A stretch of 64,000 bases of DNA from Hermodice carunculata (GCA_964020975.1 OZ026624.1:66606208-66670207); one strand, 5' to 3'; counted from the stretch's first letter, positions 60,201-62,370 are shown. Numbers and translations: made by a program. Notes: generated by a model not told the origin, from the letters alone.

Positions 60201-62370
60201 TGATAGCACTGAAAGAATGTATTTGGGACCGAGAAATGGTGTTCAGTATAGAGAGGTGTTCGGTATACGGAGGTGTTCGGTTCGAGAGGTTTTAATGTAG
60301 TTGAAATTTGCTGAAGCAGACATTTGACCACCAGCCAGTTTTGGCCAGTATAAGGGGGAAAGAGTGAAGAAACAGTTCTTGGATCTTTAATCATGGTAAT
60401 GATTCTCTCTCGCAAACAGTGAATGAAGCTTTATGTATATTATTCAGATTTTCAAACAGAATGCTTACAGTTTGGATTTCTAGCTACATAATTTAATTTT
60501 TTAGCACAGCTTTTGTTTAAGTGTTTTGAGATTACCTTATTCCAAACCAACAGTAAATTTTTTGCTTGTTTTTGTTTTTTTCTCTTTTTTGTTTTGTTTT
60601 TGCATAAATCAAGAACCATGTAATCTTCATATGGATATTGTTCAAGCTTTGGTGTCATGGTGTCTCTTTAATTTCAACATATGTGGAATTGCCATCATAT
60701 TACACATGGAGTAGTGGAGGCAGTTTTCGGTCACTTAAGCATAAATCGATCCATACCTTCAGAGATCCTGAAGCATTGATAAATATTTTCTGGATGTGAC
60801 TTCACAGCGGCACTACAGTACTAATATGTTAGTGTACTGATAGATGTCCCGTGCAGTGTTCCTGCTTGCTATGAATCATGACACTCTACAGGGCACAAAA
60901 CGGTAATTTTTGGTGCGCGGAGGCAGTTTTCGGTCAGCAGGTCTTTACGGACGAAAAGCAAATTTATGCTTTTATTTGTGTGAAAGTTTTTGCAAAACTG
61001 TAAAATATGCCTACTTGTGACAGTTTATGCGTTTCATGAGAATATAGCAATGAATTATTTTTGCAAGTGACCAGCTTGAAATTGTTTACGGAGCATACCT
61101 TCCATGTTGACAGCGCATCATATTTGCTGTCCGGTTCCCTCAAATTTGAGAATTAACTTTTGTAGATGTTTGTAAATGTCTTGAATGATTTTATTAGGAG
61201 CCACTCAACATCATTTCTTCCATTACAACTCACCCTTATGTGCTTATAGTGCTATGAATTCAAGGTGACCGAACACTGCCTCCAGCGGTAAGAAAAACAA
61301 CATAGAATTAAGAGACGCTCCCCGCTAAATTTGTCACTTTCTGGTCACGTGACACATTGAAAGAAAATTCTGGAATTCCCCTGATCTGACTGGCATCTGC
61401 TTTTGATGGGTAACATGACTTTACCACAAATTTGACAACTTTTTGTTTCTTGGTCTTTACAACCTGGTTGTAAAAACCAAAGGGCGTCACACAGAAATGA
61501 ACAGAGAAGGAAAAAAGGTAAACATTTCACCAAAATAACGGGAGCTGCTAGGCCTAAACAACCTTACCCGTGAGCAGAATCCAGCTGCTGAACGCAGCAC
61601 GAGACCAAAATATTGAATGATGTGACGGGTGTGCAGCACGTTTAATGAATGAATGGGTGGGGTGACCGTAAACTGCCTCCACTACCCTACATGTATATGG
61701 TATTTATACAGTGTTAATTGTAGTTTCGTTTGTAAGCTTTATGCTTGATATTGTCATGGCTGCCCTACCCCAGTTCATTGTTGTCTCGCATTTCATGTTT
61801 CATAAAGTAATTTCATTTAGTTTCTTTGCAAGGGCAAAAATTTCCAGAAGTCAACTGAGTAGGGATTGTGTTTTATACATCCTTCTTGTTTTTTGTAACA
61901 CACATGCATATTGTTATGTTTCAGGTACGTCAAACAAAGACGCTGGTAAATCAGTCCCTAGAGGATCAAAGCCTGGTGATGGCCTGCCCCTAACAATCAT
62001 CATAGCTGCTGCTGCAGGCGGTGGTGGCTTTCTTCTTATAATCATCATTATTGGTATTGTGGTGTGGAAATGCCGAAAAGGGAAGAATCCAGAATCATCC
62101 CGTCCGCTGTCATCTCGTTTCAATAACCCAGCCTATGAGGGAATGGACAATGACAACCCTTATGATGTCATACCAGCTGACAAAAGAGAAAATCGGCGAA
62201 AGAATCGTGAGAGTTCTGCCAGCAATAATTCCAGCACTCGTTCCAATGCCAGTGGTGGGGCTCCCGTGGCAGATGGCGAGAGTGTATTGGGAAGACACAT
62301 GAAAAACATTGAGAATGATGTCAACAAACCACGGCCAATTGTGATTAACCAAAACAATTTGGCTGAATGA
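1526..62370 (+). CDS. Spliced gene: LRP-like / SVEP1-like mosaic type I receptor (span of 27 coding exons)
   Basis: Seen: 27 exons with AG/GT boundaries and compatible phases, 5,297 coding bases, about 1,765 residues. Three six-bladed YWTD propellers, each followed by EGF, are as in LDL-receptor-related proteins. Then come an Eph-like cysteine module, WAP, VWC, two HYR, sushi, an unknown linker with RTKR, GCC2_GCC3, one membrane helix and a tail with FNNPAY. Known: FxNPxY binds PTB adaptors and drives clathrin uptake; HYR, sushi and GCC2_GCC3 occur together in SVEP1-like extracellular proteins. Inferred: a surface endocytic or adhesive receptor with unknown ligand. No LDL-receptor class A repeats lie in the window; they could lie upstream. 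Not an ordinary LRP5/6 orthologue, because those lack HYR, sushi and WAP. Gene and domain order are firm; function is open. Confidence 0.9.
3979..4421. repeat. Dispersed 'gtccgcccc...gttgtccgtccgtc' repeat, interrupted
   Basis: It begins with ggtccgccccatcc and ends with ttgtgttgaaggtatgtctagtt. A related copy lies at 20300-21140. The middle is broken by a ~205-base element at about 4066-4271. The phrase 'ttggtaccaccatgacctaatttgag' is split here only to identify the family; it recurs as 'ggtgtcaccatgacctaatt' in the other copy. Confidence 0.6.
4066..4271. mobile_element. Short inverted-repeat element (CATACCTGTCAA ends)
   Basis: The left end is gcatacctgtcaac and the right end ttgacaggtatgc, an inverted pair. 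Between them lie repeated 'catgggggagattt'-type phrases. It sits inside the dispersed repeat at 3979-4421, whose sequence resumes with 'aggatgcctccatgt'. There is no coding capacity, so it is a non-autonomous element. Superfamily not assigned. Confidence 0.55.
4740..4895 (+). pseudogene. LINE reverse transcriptase fragment
   Basis: Frame + reads [17 protein letters not shown], a stop (TAG at about 4814), then [16 protein letters not shown]. This matches the non-LTR reverse transcriptase block usually written DLSKAFDTIDHxILLxKL...HYGIRG...WFxSYL. The fragment is short, contains a stop and has no neighbouring LINE domains, so it is an old truncated copy. Confidence 0.7.
5293..7397. mobile_element. 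2.1 kb inverted-repeat element, copy A
   Basis: The ends are a ~35-base inverted pair: left begins aggccagccttaaaaat, right ends atttttaaggctggcct. A second copy lies at 32240-34131, which confirms the boundaries. No reading frame resembles a transposase, so it looks non-autonomous. Copy A carries an internal tandem duplication of about 245 bases (around 6798-7290, phrase ccacatggccaaagcagctg twice); copy B has one. No clear target duplication was found. Confidence 0.7.
7809..7983. mobile_element. TA-flanked MITE (TAGTGAAACCTC type)
   Basis: Left end tagtgaaacctcatttt; right end aatgagttttcactgt, imperfectly inverted. About 175 bases, non-coding. The same element occurs at 26803-27407 in the opposite orientation, interrupted there. 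Ends and TA flanks suit Tc1/mariner-type non-autonomous elements. Confidence 0.65.
8273..8408 (+). CDS. Exon 2: propeller 1, blade with IFWSD
   Basis: It reads [50 protein letters not shown] is the YWTD signature variant and the following [10 protein letters not shown] is the usual strand after it. Phase 0 in, phase 1 out. The acceptor region has two AGs six bases apart (gcagccagcag), so two in-frame acceptors would give forms with or without Pro-Ala. Donor gtcagt. Confidence 0.93.
10255..10435. mobile_element. TTAA-flanked MITE (CTCTTTCAGTGCC family)
   Basis: It starts ttaactctttcagtgccaa and ends ggcacttaaagagttc, an inverted pair. The interior carries the family phrase on the complementary strand (accagtatgcc type core) and gttgactcagtcc. 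Many relatives occur in this window. TTAA at the edge suggests a piggyBac-like non-autonomous element; inferred. Confidence 0.6.
11215..12370. repeat. 34-base minisatellite inside a TTAA MITE
   Basis: About 28 diverged copies of a 34-base unit (ttgacctggaccattctta plus tggtgtgagacca), roughly 11310-12268. Left flank 11215-11300 is the start of a TTAA MITE (ttaactctctcagtgccaag...gagtcaacagc). Right flank 12270-12330 is the MITE's other half (aggcatactggtacttgaat). The unit itself matches the MITE interior 'gttgacctgg...attctt'. The minus strand is open for 178 codons because the unit lacks stops; this is not a gene. Confidence 0.8.
12950..16850. repeat. 'acagtgtggcctgtatcat' satellite, split in two
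   Basis: Short start at about 12950-13089. The main array, 15509-16140, is a 61-base higher-order unit of two ~30-base halves (gtgtggcc/gtgtgacc). A (CATA)n tract follows at about 16123-16235, then a 34-base version at 16370-16800 (acagtgtggccagtatcctg). The first part is cut off from the rest by a 2.4 kb insertion at 13090-15508. Open minus-strand frames here are unit artefacts. Confidence 0.85.
13090..15508. mobile_element. 2.4 kb hAT-like non-autonomous DNA transposon
   Basis: Left end cagtgttctttcttgg (13090-13105) pairs with the complement of the right end ccaagaatgaacactg (15493-15508), 15 of 16 matching. CAGTG ends are common in hAT elements. The sequence atacag flanks both sides (13084-13089 and 15509-15514), and satellite sequence resumes on the far side. 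A typical 8-base hAT target duplication is not evident. No transposase frame is visible. It contains a GC-richer segment and a poly(G) run near 15380. Confidence 0.6.
18640..18852. mobile_element. TTAA-family MITE, diverged
   Basis: It shows the family interior: aatgagtgctgagaaaagctgttgac is present in pieces, then ggcatactggtacttgaatg, then gattggcactgaaagag at the end. The left terminus is degraded. Confidence 0.5.
19680..21140. repeat. Old tandem repeats of 'tgaccttgac' and 'catgacctaatt' type
   Basis: About 19680-20300 holds roughly four diverged ~140-base units (ccaaggtcac...gaacttggttt...gcacaggaatatag). About 20300-21140 holds roughly five ~150-base units (atctccagaatgcctccatg, ggtgtcaccatgacctaatt). 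The last unit carries the gttgtccgttcgtc head and ttgtgttgaaggcacatctag tail seen at 3979-4421. Repeats of this flavour are common in spiralian genomes, as far as I recall. Confidence 0.6.
22380..22558. mobile_element. TTAACTCATTCC MITE without central palindrome
   Basis: It starts ttaactcattccatactat and ends ggcatgagttaa. It is the same family as 36742-36992 and 55192-55432 but lacks their long central hairpin, keeping only ggtcagtgccagaaccactg. About 180 bases. Confidence 0.7.
22924..23161. mobile_element. TTAA-flanked MITE (TTAACCCTCGCCC)
   Basis: It starts ttaaccctcgcccaatcag, contains gactgagtcaatagctttcc and ends gtgtgaaagggttaa. TTAA on both edges; related to the other TTAA elements through the gagtcaacagctttcc phrase. 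Confidence 0.55.
24187..24487. repeat. ~39-base minisatellite
   Basis: About eight copies of ctaccttgacagtgagatc plus tgaaacaagagtagccaga. It ends about 145 bases before the acceptor of exon 3. Confidence 0.85.
24632..24803 (+). CDS. Exon 3: propeller 1, VYWTD blade
   Basis: It reads (D)[53 protein letters not shown]. This is a canonical YWTD repeat with [14 protein letters not shown], the sheet strand, and the APRGILAD strand of the next blade. Phase 1 in, phase 2 out; donor gtgagt. Confidence 0.95.
24804..25136. other. Intron 3, nothing recognised
   Basis: 333 bases of A+T-rich sequence with no recognised repeat or exon. Confidence 0.7.
25137..25271 (+). CDS. Exon 4: propeller 1, LFWND blade
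   Basis: It reads (G)[49 protein letters not shown] stands in for [20 protein letters not shown] and [10 protein letters not shown]-type strands follow family order. Phase 2 in, phase 2 out. Acceptor tttgttcag, donor gtacga. Confidence 0.95.
25471..26475. mobile_element. 1 kb TA-flanked inverted-repeat transposon
   Basis: Left end taccgtactcgccggcatat, right end ctattagggcagcgagtacggta: TA plus CCGTACTCGC inverted, with further pairing of tattagtcg/cgactatta. The motif gcgacttttacgcc also appears near both ends (about 25535 and 26432), in the same orientation. The TA target suggests Tc1/mariner/pogo-type mobilisation. No transposase frame is visible. Confidence 0.7.
26803..27407. mobile_element. 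TA MITE interrupted by a palindromic insertion
   Basis: Left part ttacagtgaaatcttgtta to about 26931 and right part from about 27355 (cagccatctgagtgttgtt) to ccctgta match the complement of the MITE at 7809-7983. The ~420 bases between are foreign to it. They open with an imperfect hairpin: arm 26937-27000 (ttatggcataatgacgcg) pairs with arm 27018-27092, and shorter gttatgg/ccataac pairs follow to 27310. Confidence 0.65.
27672..27958 (+). CDS. Exon 5: propeller 1, last blades
   Basis: It reads (S)[57 protein letters not shown], then ends HTLQPR. LYWVD is a YWTD blade; [15 protein letters not shown] is the degenerate final blade that LRP propellers keep (usually FAITLFGDxIYWTDW). I chose the acceptor ccttccag because it restores Ser-Lys-Leu-Tyr in phase 2; the frame also stays open upstream. 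Phase 1 out; donor gtaaat. Confidence 0.92.
28047..28226. mobile_element. MITE, CAGTGGTACCTGCTGTATG ends
   Basis: Left cagtggtacctgctgtatg, right catacagcaggtaccattgta, inverted. About 180 bases. Same family as 28443-28622; mariner-like non-autonomous by end sequence. Confidence 0.7.
28443..28622. mobile_element. MITE, CAGTGGTACCTGCTCTAAAG ends
   Basis: Left tacagtggtacctgctctaa, right ttaaatagcaggtaccactg, inverted; interior repeats of gaaagaccacc. About 180 bases, non-coding. Confidence 0.72.
29230..29364 (+). CDS. Exon 6: EGF-like domain 1
   Basis: It begins [20 protein letters not shown] and ends [11 protein letters not shown]. Six cysteines in LRP-type EGF spacing with the family phrase NPCG..NGGC.HLC and CxCP. 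It is a symmetric 1-1 exon of 135 bases that closes propeller 1, as in LRP proteins. Donor gtaagt. Confidence 0.96.
29365..30330. other. Intron 6, nothing firm
   Basis: 966 bases, A+T-rich. A degenerate TTAA-family interior may lie near 30070-30210 (ctggcaagtcatactctgtc, cttgaatgaaaactctttt), but the ends are not clear. Confidence 0.5.
30331..30473 (+). CDS. Exon 7: start of propeller 2
   Basis: It reads (A)[65 protein letters not shown] is the opening strand pair after the [13 protein letters not shown] is the blade 1 strand. Phase 1 in, 0 out; donor gtgagg. Confidence 0.94.
30474..30865. other. Intron 7, nothing recognised
   Basis: 392 bases with no recognised repeat or exon. Confidence 0.7.
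30866..30974 (+). CDS. Exon 8: propeller 2, VYWSD blade
   Basis: It reads [41 protein letters not shown] is a YWTD variant; HKAKVDG is the usual following strand. NSS is a possible N-glycosylation site. Phase 0 in, phase 1 out; donor gtgagt. Confidence 0.95.
30975..31324. other. Intron 8, nothing firm
   Basis: 350 bases; a weak TTAA-family phrase (tacgactcgacagctttcct) near 31050, otherwise no feature. Confidence 0.6.
31325..31505 (+). CDS. Exon 9: propeller 2, LYYTN blade
   Basis: It reads (G)[64 protein letters not shown] replaces YWTD and [17 protein letters not shown] follows the family exactly, with a longer loop between. KPRGLWLD starts the next blade. Phase 1 in, 2 out; donor gtgagt. 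Confidence 0.95.
32032..34256. mobile_element. Inverted-repeat transposon carrying another element
   Basis: Left end caggggtagaaatta (32032-32046) pairs with the complement of taatttcgacccttg (34242-34256), 13 of 15. The sequence tacag flanks both sides (32027-32031 and 34257-34261). The interior shows ggtagcaaat phrases near both ends. CAGGGGT ends recall hAT elements, though the flank repeat is shorter than the usual eight bases. Most of its length is the 2.1 kb element at 32240-34131. Confidence 0.65.
32240..34131. mobile_element. 2.1 kb-family inverted-repeat element, copy B (1.9 kb)
   Basis: Left ggccagccttaaaaatattt, right aaatatttttaaggctggcc. It is colinear and closely similar to copy A at 5293-7397 over nearly all its length. 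It lacks copy A's internal duplication and has small insertions of its own. It lies within the element at 32032-34256. Confidence 0.75.
34702..34908. mobile_element. TTAA-family MITE
   Basis: Left cactttttcagtgccaagca, right aggcactgaaagagttaa; interior aagaccgttcattcaagtac and cagcatgcgtatag match the family on the opposite strand. About 205 bases. Confidence 0.7.
35312..35573 (+). CDS. Exon 10: propeller 2, LYYTD and LYVAD blades
   Basis: It reads (N)[58 protein letters not shown] and ends [15 protein letters not shown] is a strong YWTD repeat; [18 protein letters not shown] is the following blade. Phase 2 in, 0 out; donor gtaagc. Confidence 0.95.
35594..35833. mobile_element. TTAA MITE with central palindrome (CCCTTTCCCCC)
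   Basis: Left ttaaccctttccccctcaa, right aagggggaaagggttaa, inverted with TTAA at both edges. The centre holds a palindrome, catgggttgggcac/gtgcccaacccatg, near 35755-35790, and gccaaggaaagctgttgac. Confidence 0.75.
36210..36400. repeat. Compound microsatellite (ATGT)n-(AT)n
   Basis: About 21 tetranucleotide units (36226-36312) pass directly into about 44 dinucleotide units (to 36400). Open frames across it are artefacts. Confidence 0.95.
36742..36992. mobile_element. TTAACTCATTCC MITE with long central hairpin
   Basis: Left ttaactcattccatactat, right actggtatggaatgagttaa. The centre has a long near-perfect hairpin: ggcactgcctggcaagtcat then gctgcagctgc, answered by gcagctgcagcatgac and ttaccaggcagtgcc (about 36787-36856). 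The interior also has the core phrase ggcatgctggtacttgaac. Confidence 0.8.
37920..38097 (+). CDS. Exon 11: propeller 2, final IYISD blade
   Basis: It reads [74 protein letters not shown] is the classic sixth-blade strand (F-L...IYWTDW in LRPs) and [10 protein letters not shown] is the velcro strand before the EGF. Phase 0 in, 1 out; donor gtagct. Confidence 0.94.
38098..38936. other. Intron 11, nothing firm
   Basis: 839 bases. Only a loose duplication of a short segment around 38425-38525 (agtattaaa..aagataa, ggactgtggtcat) is noticeable. Confidence 0.6.
38937..39068 (+). CDS. Exon 12: EGF-like domain 2
   Basis: It begins (G)[19 protein letters not shown] and ends LAPNHKTCR. Six cysteines in EGF spacing with the final C-x-C and TC of LRP EGFs. 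Symmetric 1-1 exon of 132 bases closing propeller 2. The donor AG/gtaggc is followed within about 20 bases by a LINE fragment. Confidence 0.93.
39085..39478 (+). mobile_element. 5'-truncated LINE, 3' end
   Basis: The frame ends [36 protein letters not shown] and a stop at about 39258. This is the conserved C-terminus of many non-LTR ORF2 proteins (KLWNxLPxxL...FKxxLKxYL). After the stop come about 200 bases of 3' UTR and a (TTGAC)n-type tail (gacttgacttgacttgac), typical of CR1/L2-like LINEs. The 5' edge is estimated. Everything upstream of this short segment is missing. Confidence 0.8.
39722..39893 (+). CDS. Exon 13: start of propeller 3
   Basis: It reads (A)[71 protein letters not shown] opens the propeller as in LRPs (LLFAxxxxIxxI.L); TVYFSD is the first YWTD variant. 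Phase 1 in, 2 out. The donor is AA/gtaata; reading through gives an immediate TAA. The exon's last ~22 bases and its donor are repeated downstream. Confidence 0.95.
39870..40390. repeat. 39-43-base minisatellite derived from the exon 13 donor
   Basis: The unit gtctacttcagtgataatgc plus caagtaatactttgatac begins inside exon 13 and crosses its donor. About 12 copies follow. In most the donor GT has become AT (caaataatac); copies near 40301 and 40344 keep gtaata. Confidence 0.92.
39894..40651. other. Intron 13
   Basis: Two thirds is the exon-derived minisatellite. The last ~260 bases hold a short TATATG tract and nothing else recognised. Confidence 0.8.
40652..40882 (+). CDS. Exon 14: propeller 3, IYFSQ and LYWSS blades
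   Basis: It reads (K)[59 protein letters not shown], then [26 protein letters not shown] is a clear YWTD repeat and KPRAVAVD starts the next. NST is a possible N-glycosylation site. Phase 2 in, 2 out; donor gtgagt. Confidence 0.95.
40925..41255. mobile_element. Probable short inverted-repeat element
   Basis: Left end gagactccaaccctcccgtt; right end gtgggttggaatctctggtg, roughly inverted. The interior has repeated ctcccgtt/tctccag phrases. A similar phrase set occurs near 9195-9300 (gagcctccaaaactcctg, gagatctcccg). Confidence 0.45.
41460..42003 (+). pseudogene. Degraded retroelement polymerase-region fossil
   Basis: Pieces such as [15 protein letters not shown] and KTMPQNL resemble the 'IPxxPAYGVYISQLIR' C-terminal block found in reverse-transcriptase polyproteins of many marine animals. 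The copy is old and clearly broken, with several interruptions. Family not assigned; LINE or another retroelement class. Confidence 0.5.
42570..42765. repeat. Short ~50-base tandem repeat
   Basis: Three to four diverged copies of gagcaccaacccacagcaag plus gaaacctgttgacc. The phrase resembles the interior of the TTAA MITEs (cccaacccatgccaaggaaa, gctgttgac). Confidence 0.6.
43403..43593 (+). CDS. Exon 15: propeller 3, IYWTE and IYVGD blades
   Basis: It reads (G)[66 protein letters not shown] with [10 protein letters not shown] and [19 protein letters not shown] are textbook LRP strands. Phase 2 in, 1 out. Acceptor after a long poly(T); donor gtgagt. Confidence 0.96.
43594..45049. other. Intron 15
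   Basis: It holds a T-rich and (GT)n tract at 43638-43755, A-rich sequence with gacagaacaaaa phrases at 43850-44200, and the 37-base minisatellite at 44225-44895. Confidence 0.75.
44225..44895. repeat. 37-base minisatellite
   Basis: About 18 copies of ggttaggagttgagcatagc plus aagtgtattaccagaga. Variants (ttgagagg, catttcaag) recur, suggesting local duplication of blocks. It ends about 155 bases before exon 16. Confidence 0.93.
45050..45256 (+). CDS. Exon 16: propeller 3, final LYYTD blade
   Basis: It reads (G)[89 protein letters not shown] is the last complete blade and [10 protein letters not shown] the closing strand (R.MDIHVYH in LRP5/6-type proteins). Phase 1 in, 1 out; donor gtatgt. 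Confidence 0.95.
45283..45541. mobile_element. TTAA-family MITE
   Basis: Left ttaactctttcagtactaag, right agttggcagtgaaagaattaa. The interior has gctgttgacttggaccattc and catgctggtacttgaatgaa. TTAA at both edges. Confidence 0.72.
45952..46370. mobile_element. Inverted-repeat MITE (ATAGACCAGTTCATA)
   Basis: Left tatagaccagttcatatgac pairs with the complement of gtcggtatgaacaggtctatt at the right end. About 415 bases, non-coding. Confidence 0.6.
46371..46571. mobile_element. TTAA-family MITE
   Basis: It begins aatttttcagtgccaagct and ends cacttggcaatgaaggaat; the interior has catgctggtacttgaatgaa. The ends are eroded. Confidence 0.6.
46573..46818. mobile_element. TTAA-family MITE
   Basis: Left caaccctttcagtgccaaat, right gatgggcactgaaagagttaa. 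The interior has accgagtcaacatcttttct, gcatactggtacttgaatga and cagactagtttaacttaac. It is nearly head-to-tail with the previous element and ends 125 bases before exon 17. Confidence 0.75.
46944..47060 (+). CDS. Exon 17: EGF-like domain 3
   Basis: It begins (G)[19 protein letters not shown] and ends [10 protein letters not shown]. Six cysteines; S-x-CRPG and GKQC match LRP EGF ends. Symmetric 1-1 exon of 117 bases, following propeller 3. Acceptor aaatctgcag, donor gtaaga. Confidence 0.93.
47061..47597. other. Intron 17, nothing recognised
   Basis: 537 bases without a recognised repeat or exon. Confidence 0.65.
47598..47741 (+). CDS. Exon 18: EGF-like domain 4
   Basis: It reads (V)[19 protein letters not shown], then [28 protein letters not shown]. 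Six cysteines, with CLCPPGYEG typical of EGF. Symmetric 1-1 exon of 144 bases. Acceptor tttccag, donor gtagga. Confidence 0.92.
47742..48667. other. Intron 18
   Basis: It has about 275 bases of ordinary sequence followed by the triplicated block that carries two decoy acceptors. Confidence 0.85.
48017..48714. repeat. 232-base tandem triplication covering the exon 19 acceptor
   Basis: Three almost identical units start at 48017, 48250 and 48482 (caccgaggaactgctgccct). Each runs through a pyrimidine tract, the acceptor ttataggt and about 46 bases of exon 19. Only the third continues into the full exon. Acceptor AGs end at 48202, 48434 and 48667. Differences are a few bases in the poly(T). Confidence 0.95.
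48668..48808 (+). CDS. Exon 19: Eph-receptor-like cysteine module
   Basis: It reads (G)[46 protein letters not shown]. Six cysteines; C-x2-CP-x-S/A-F/T...GCxCPKGxxW resembles the second half of the ephrin-receptor-type cysteine-rich motif (CxxCPxxSxTxxxGxxxCxCxxGxxR). Symmetric 1-1 exon. The first 46 bases exist in two extra upstream copies. Donor gtaaag. Confidence 0.88.
48809..49989. other. Intron 19, nothing recognised
   Basis: 1.18 kb, A+T-rich, no clear repeats. Confidence 0.65.
49990..50361 (+). CDS. Exon 20: WAP domain plus VWC domain
   Basis: The WAP part begins [20 protein letters not shown] and continues [20 protein letters not shown]: eight cysteines with DSDCPGxxKCC, the four-disulfide core signature. 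The VWC part begins [20 protein letters not shown] and has C-x2-C-x-C, then ends GRCCPVCV, a chordin-type VWC. Both lie in one 372-base symmetric 1-1 exon. WAP domains are often protease inhibitors; VWC modules often bind BMP/TGF-beta ligands. Whether either activity applies here is unknown. Confidence 0.94.
50362..52255. other. Intron 20, nothing recognised
   Basis: 1.9 kb without a clear transposon or array. A weak repeat of 'tggctaaatattgatcagca' and 'gataaaaatggctgacccc' phrases near 51350-51580 may be an old inverted element (tgttgat...atcaaca). Confidence 0.5.
52256..52519 (+). CDS. Exon 21: HYR-like domain 1
   Basis: It begins (G)[19 protein letters not shown] and ends [12 protein letters not shown]. 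It has the HYR ends (xCPxxxxV...; CxVxVxV) and a beta-rich middle, but lacks the typical D-x-V/C-AGxTTVTYTATD core, so it is a divergent copy. Symmetric 1-1 exon of 264 bases, next to a canonical HYR exon. Acceptor catcag, donor gtaggt. Confidence 0.75.
52735..53045. repeat. Degenerate 'tggtacatgt' minisatellite
   Basis: Alternating phrases atggtacatgtgtaagatac, atggcacatgtcttagatac and gtgaaaggtgttgggtgcat repeat in blocks of roughly 25-26, with a ~110-base higher order. Open minus frames are artefacts. Confidence 0.75.
53266..53728. repeat. 25-29-base minisatellite abutting exon 22
   Basis: About 17 copies of gggtgctgtgtttgtttact plus gttctat, with units of about 25-29 bases. The + strand stays open through the array into the exon, giving a long spurious frame. 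The array supplies nearly the whole T-rich region before the acceptor. Confidence 0.93.
53742..53984 (+). CDS. Exon 22: HYR domain 2
   Basis: It begins [20 protein letters not shown], contains [20 protein letters not shown] and [20 protein letters not shown], and ends [38 protein letters not shown] is the HYR signature (written in two parts here as a family match), and D-N-V-x and the early QCP fit. NNT/NTS are possible glycosylation sites. Symmetric 1-1 exon of 243 bases. HYR is an immunoglobulin-like adhesion fold. Confidence 0.95.
53985..54877. other. Intron 22
   Basis: It has a G-rich start (54000-54030), poly(C)/poly(A) then (AAAAC)n at 54211-54283, and T-rich sequence with loose 'atgtatcattttt' phrases at 54540-54860 that look like a degenerate repeat. 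Confidence 0.6.
54878..55072 (+). CDS. Exon 23: sushi (CCP) domain
   Basis: It begins (V)[19 protein letters not shown], contains [14 protein letters not shown] and [10 protein letters not shown], and ends KELSCF. Cysteine order with NG, C-x3-GYRL, GxW and a final C is the sushi fold. Symmetric 1-1 exon. I set the donor at A/gtatga because this phase joins the next exon in frame. Sushi domains serve in adhesion and complement binding. Confidence 0.92.
55073..56023. other. Intron 23
   Basis: It holds the TTAA MITE at 55192-55432; otherwise T-rich, with a short duplication (cttgtacttgtattaa near 55847 and 55936). Confidence 0.65.
55192..55432. mobile_element. TTAACTCATTCC MITE with long central hairpin
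   Basis: Left ttaactcattccatactat, right ggactggtatggaatgagtt. Centre: ggcactgcctggtaagtcat, gctgcagctgcc, a four-base loop, then ggcagctgcagcatgac and ttgccaggcagcgcc. Same family as 36742-36992. Confidence 0.8.
56024..56303 (+). CDS. Exon 24: unrecognised linker region, part 1, with RTKR
   Basis: It begins (K)[19 protein letters not shown] and contains [28 protein letters not shown] and [10 protein letters not shown]. Four cysteines. I do not recognise the fold; it lies between sushi and GCC2_GCC3, where SVEP1-like proteins also have a poorly described segment. RTKR (56233-56244) followed by Ala-Ser fits the R-x-K/R-R furin rule. After it comes [13 protein letters not shown], likely a beta strand. 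Phase 1 in, 2 out; donor gtaagt. Confidence 0.9.
56304..57230. other. Intron 24, nothing recognised
   Basis: 927 bases, A+T-rich. A phrase near 56755 (ccaggtcaacgccccag) hints at an eroded TTAA-family element, too weak to call. Confidence 0.55.
57231..57424 (+). CDS. Exon 25: unrecognised linker region, part 2
   Basis: It reads (N)[39 protein letters not shown] and ends [13 protein letters not shown] probable helix ([17 protein letters not shown]) is followed by a strand ([10 protein letters not shown]). The last part, [12 protein letters not shown], is already the start of a GCC2_GCC3-type repeat (C..G..Y). Phase 2 in, 1 out. Acceptor attcttcag, donor gtaagt. Confidence 0.9.
57425..58028. 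other. Intron 25: mostly minisatellite
   Basis: About 70 bases of ordinary sequence, then the 37-base array almost to the acceptor. Confidence 0.9.
57495..57998. repeat. 37-base minisatellite abutting exon 26
   Basis: About 14 copies of gatgtaatgggctaccagtg plus agtgtatacagacaggt, very uniform. Each copy contains cca/gtgagt, a good donor-like sequence, and acag/gtgat. The array ends about 30 bases before the exon 26 acceptor. Confidence 0.94.
58029..58181 (+). CDS. Exon 26: GCC2_GCC3 module
   Basis: It begins (M)[19 protein letters not shown], continues [26 protein letters not shown] and ends YIIDL. C-PxGTY...C.LC..xxYQ...GQ..C..CP is the GCC2_GCC3 (ephrin-receptor-like) consensus seen in SVEP1 and SCUBE proteins. 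Symmetric 1-1 exon. Acceptor gtttcag, donor gtaagt. Confidence 0.95.
58589..58609 (+). CDS. Candidate 21-base alternative microexon
   Basis: A good acceptor (tatttttgacag) precedes gtacaacagatgttcaaaaag, and gttggt follows as a weak donor. It would add seven residues (C)TTDVQK(G) in phase 1-1, between exons 26 and 27. Its start (gtacaac) resembles that of exon 27 (gtacgtc). No further support; may be chance. Confidence 0.2.
58813..59075. mobile_element. TTAA-family MITE
   Basis: Left ttaactctctcagtgctaat, right cagcgctttaagggttaa; the interior has gaggcaagctgttgactcag. TTAA at both edges. Confidence 0.6.
59490..59905. repeat. 54-base minisatellite grown in a TTAA-type element
   Basis: About seven copies of gattgctcagagtgtgccaa, gggaagctgtccactggtct, ctgtcagtcttgat. 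The head ttaaccctgtagagactgag and ttgacagctttccttgg resemble the TTAA element near 26672, and the unit contains its ccaaggaaagctgtt phrase. The unit length is a multiple of three, so both strands show long spurious frames. Confidence 0.8.
60009..60365. mobile_element. TTAA MITE (CCCTTTCCCCC) split by another MITE
   Basis: Left ttaaccctttcccccttgaa, right cagtataagggggaaagagt; same family as 35594-35833 (both carry ccagttttggcc/ggccaaaaccgg). It is interrupted by the element at 60118-60299. Confidence 0.65.
60118..60299. mobile_element. TA-flanked MITE (ACAGTGAAACCTCCCTATA)
   Basis: Left tacagtgaaacctccctata, right cgagaggttttaatgta, inverted; the interior has several ggtgttcggtata repeats in both orientations. 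Mariner-like non-autonomous element by its ends. Confidence 0.72.
60711..61686. mobile_element. Inverted-repeat element with doubled ends
   Basis: Outer pair: gtagtggaggcagttttcgg at the left and gaccgtaaactgcctccact at the right. Inner pair: gcggaggcagttttcggtca (about 60917) and tgaccgaacactgcctccag (about 61264-61283). About 975 bases, ending 240 bases before exon 27. No transposase frame visible. Confidence 0.65.
61925..62370 (+). CDS. Exon 27: membrane helix, cytoplasmic tail, stop
   Basis: It begins (C)[19 protein letters not shown]. The helix is [16 protein letters not shown] then [10 protein letters not shown] (61990-62067), followed by the stop-transfer KCRKGKN. The tail is about 100 residues with [11 protein letters not shown] (FNNPAY, 62119-62136; the FxNPxY endocytosis signal) and [10 protein letters not shown] (second NPxY-like and a YxxP SH2-type site, Tyr at 62161). 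It continues with a basic [10 protein letters not shown], a Ser/Asn-rich stretch, and ends [11 protein letters not shown]. Entry phase 1 joins exon 26. Confidence 0.96.
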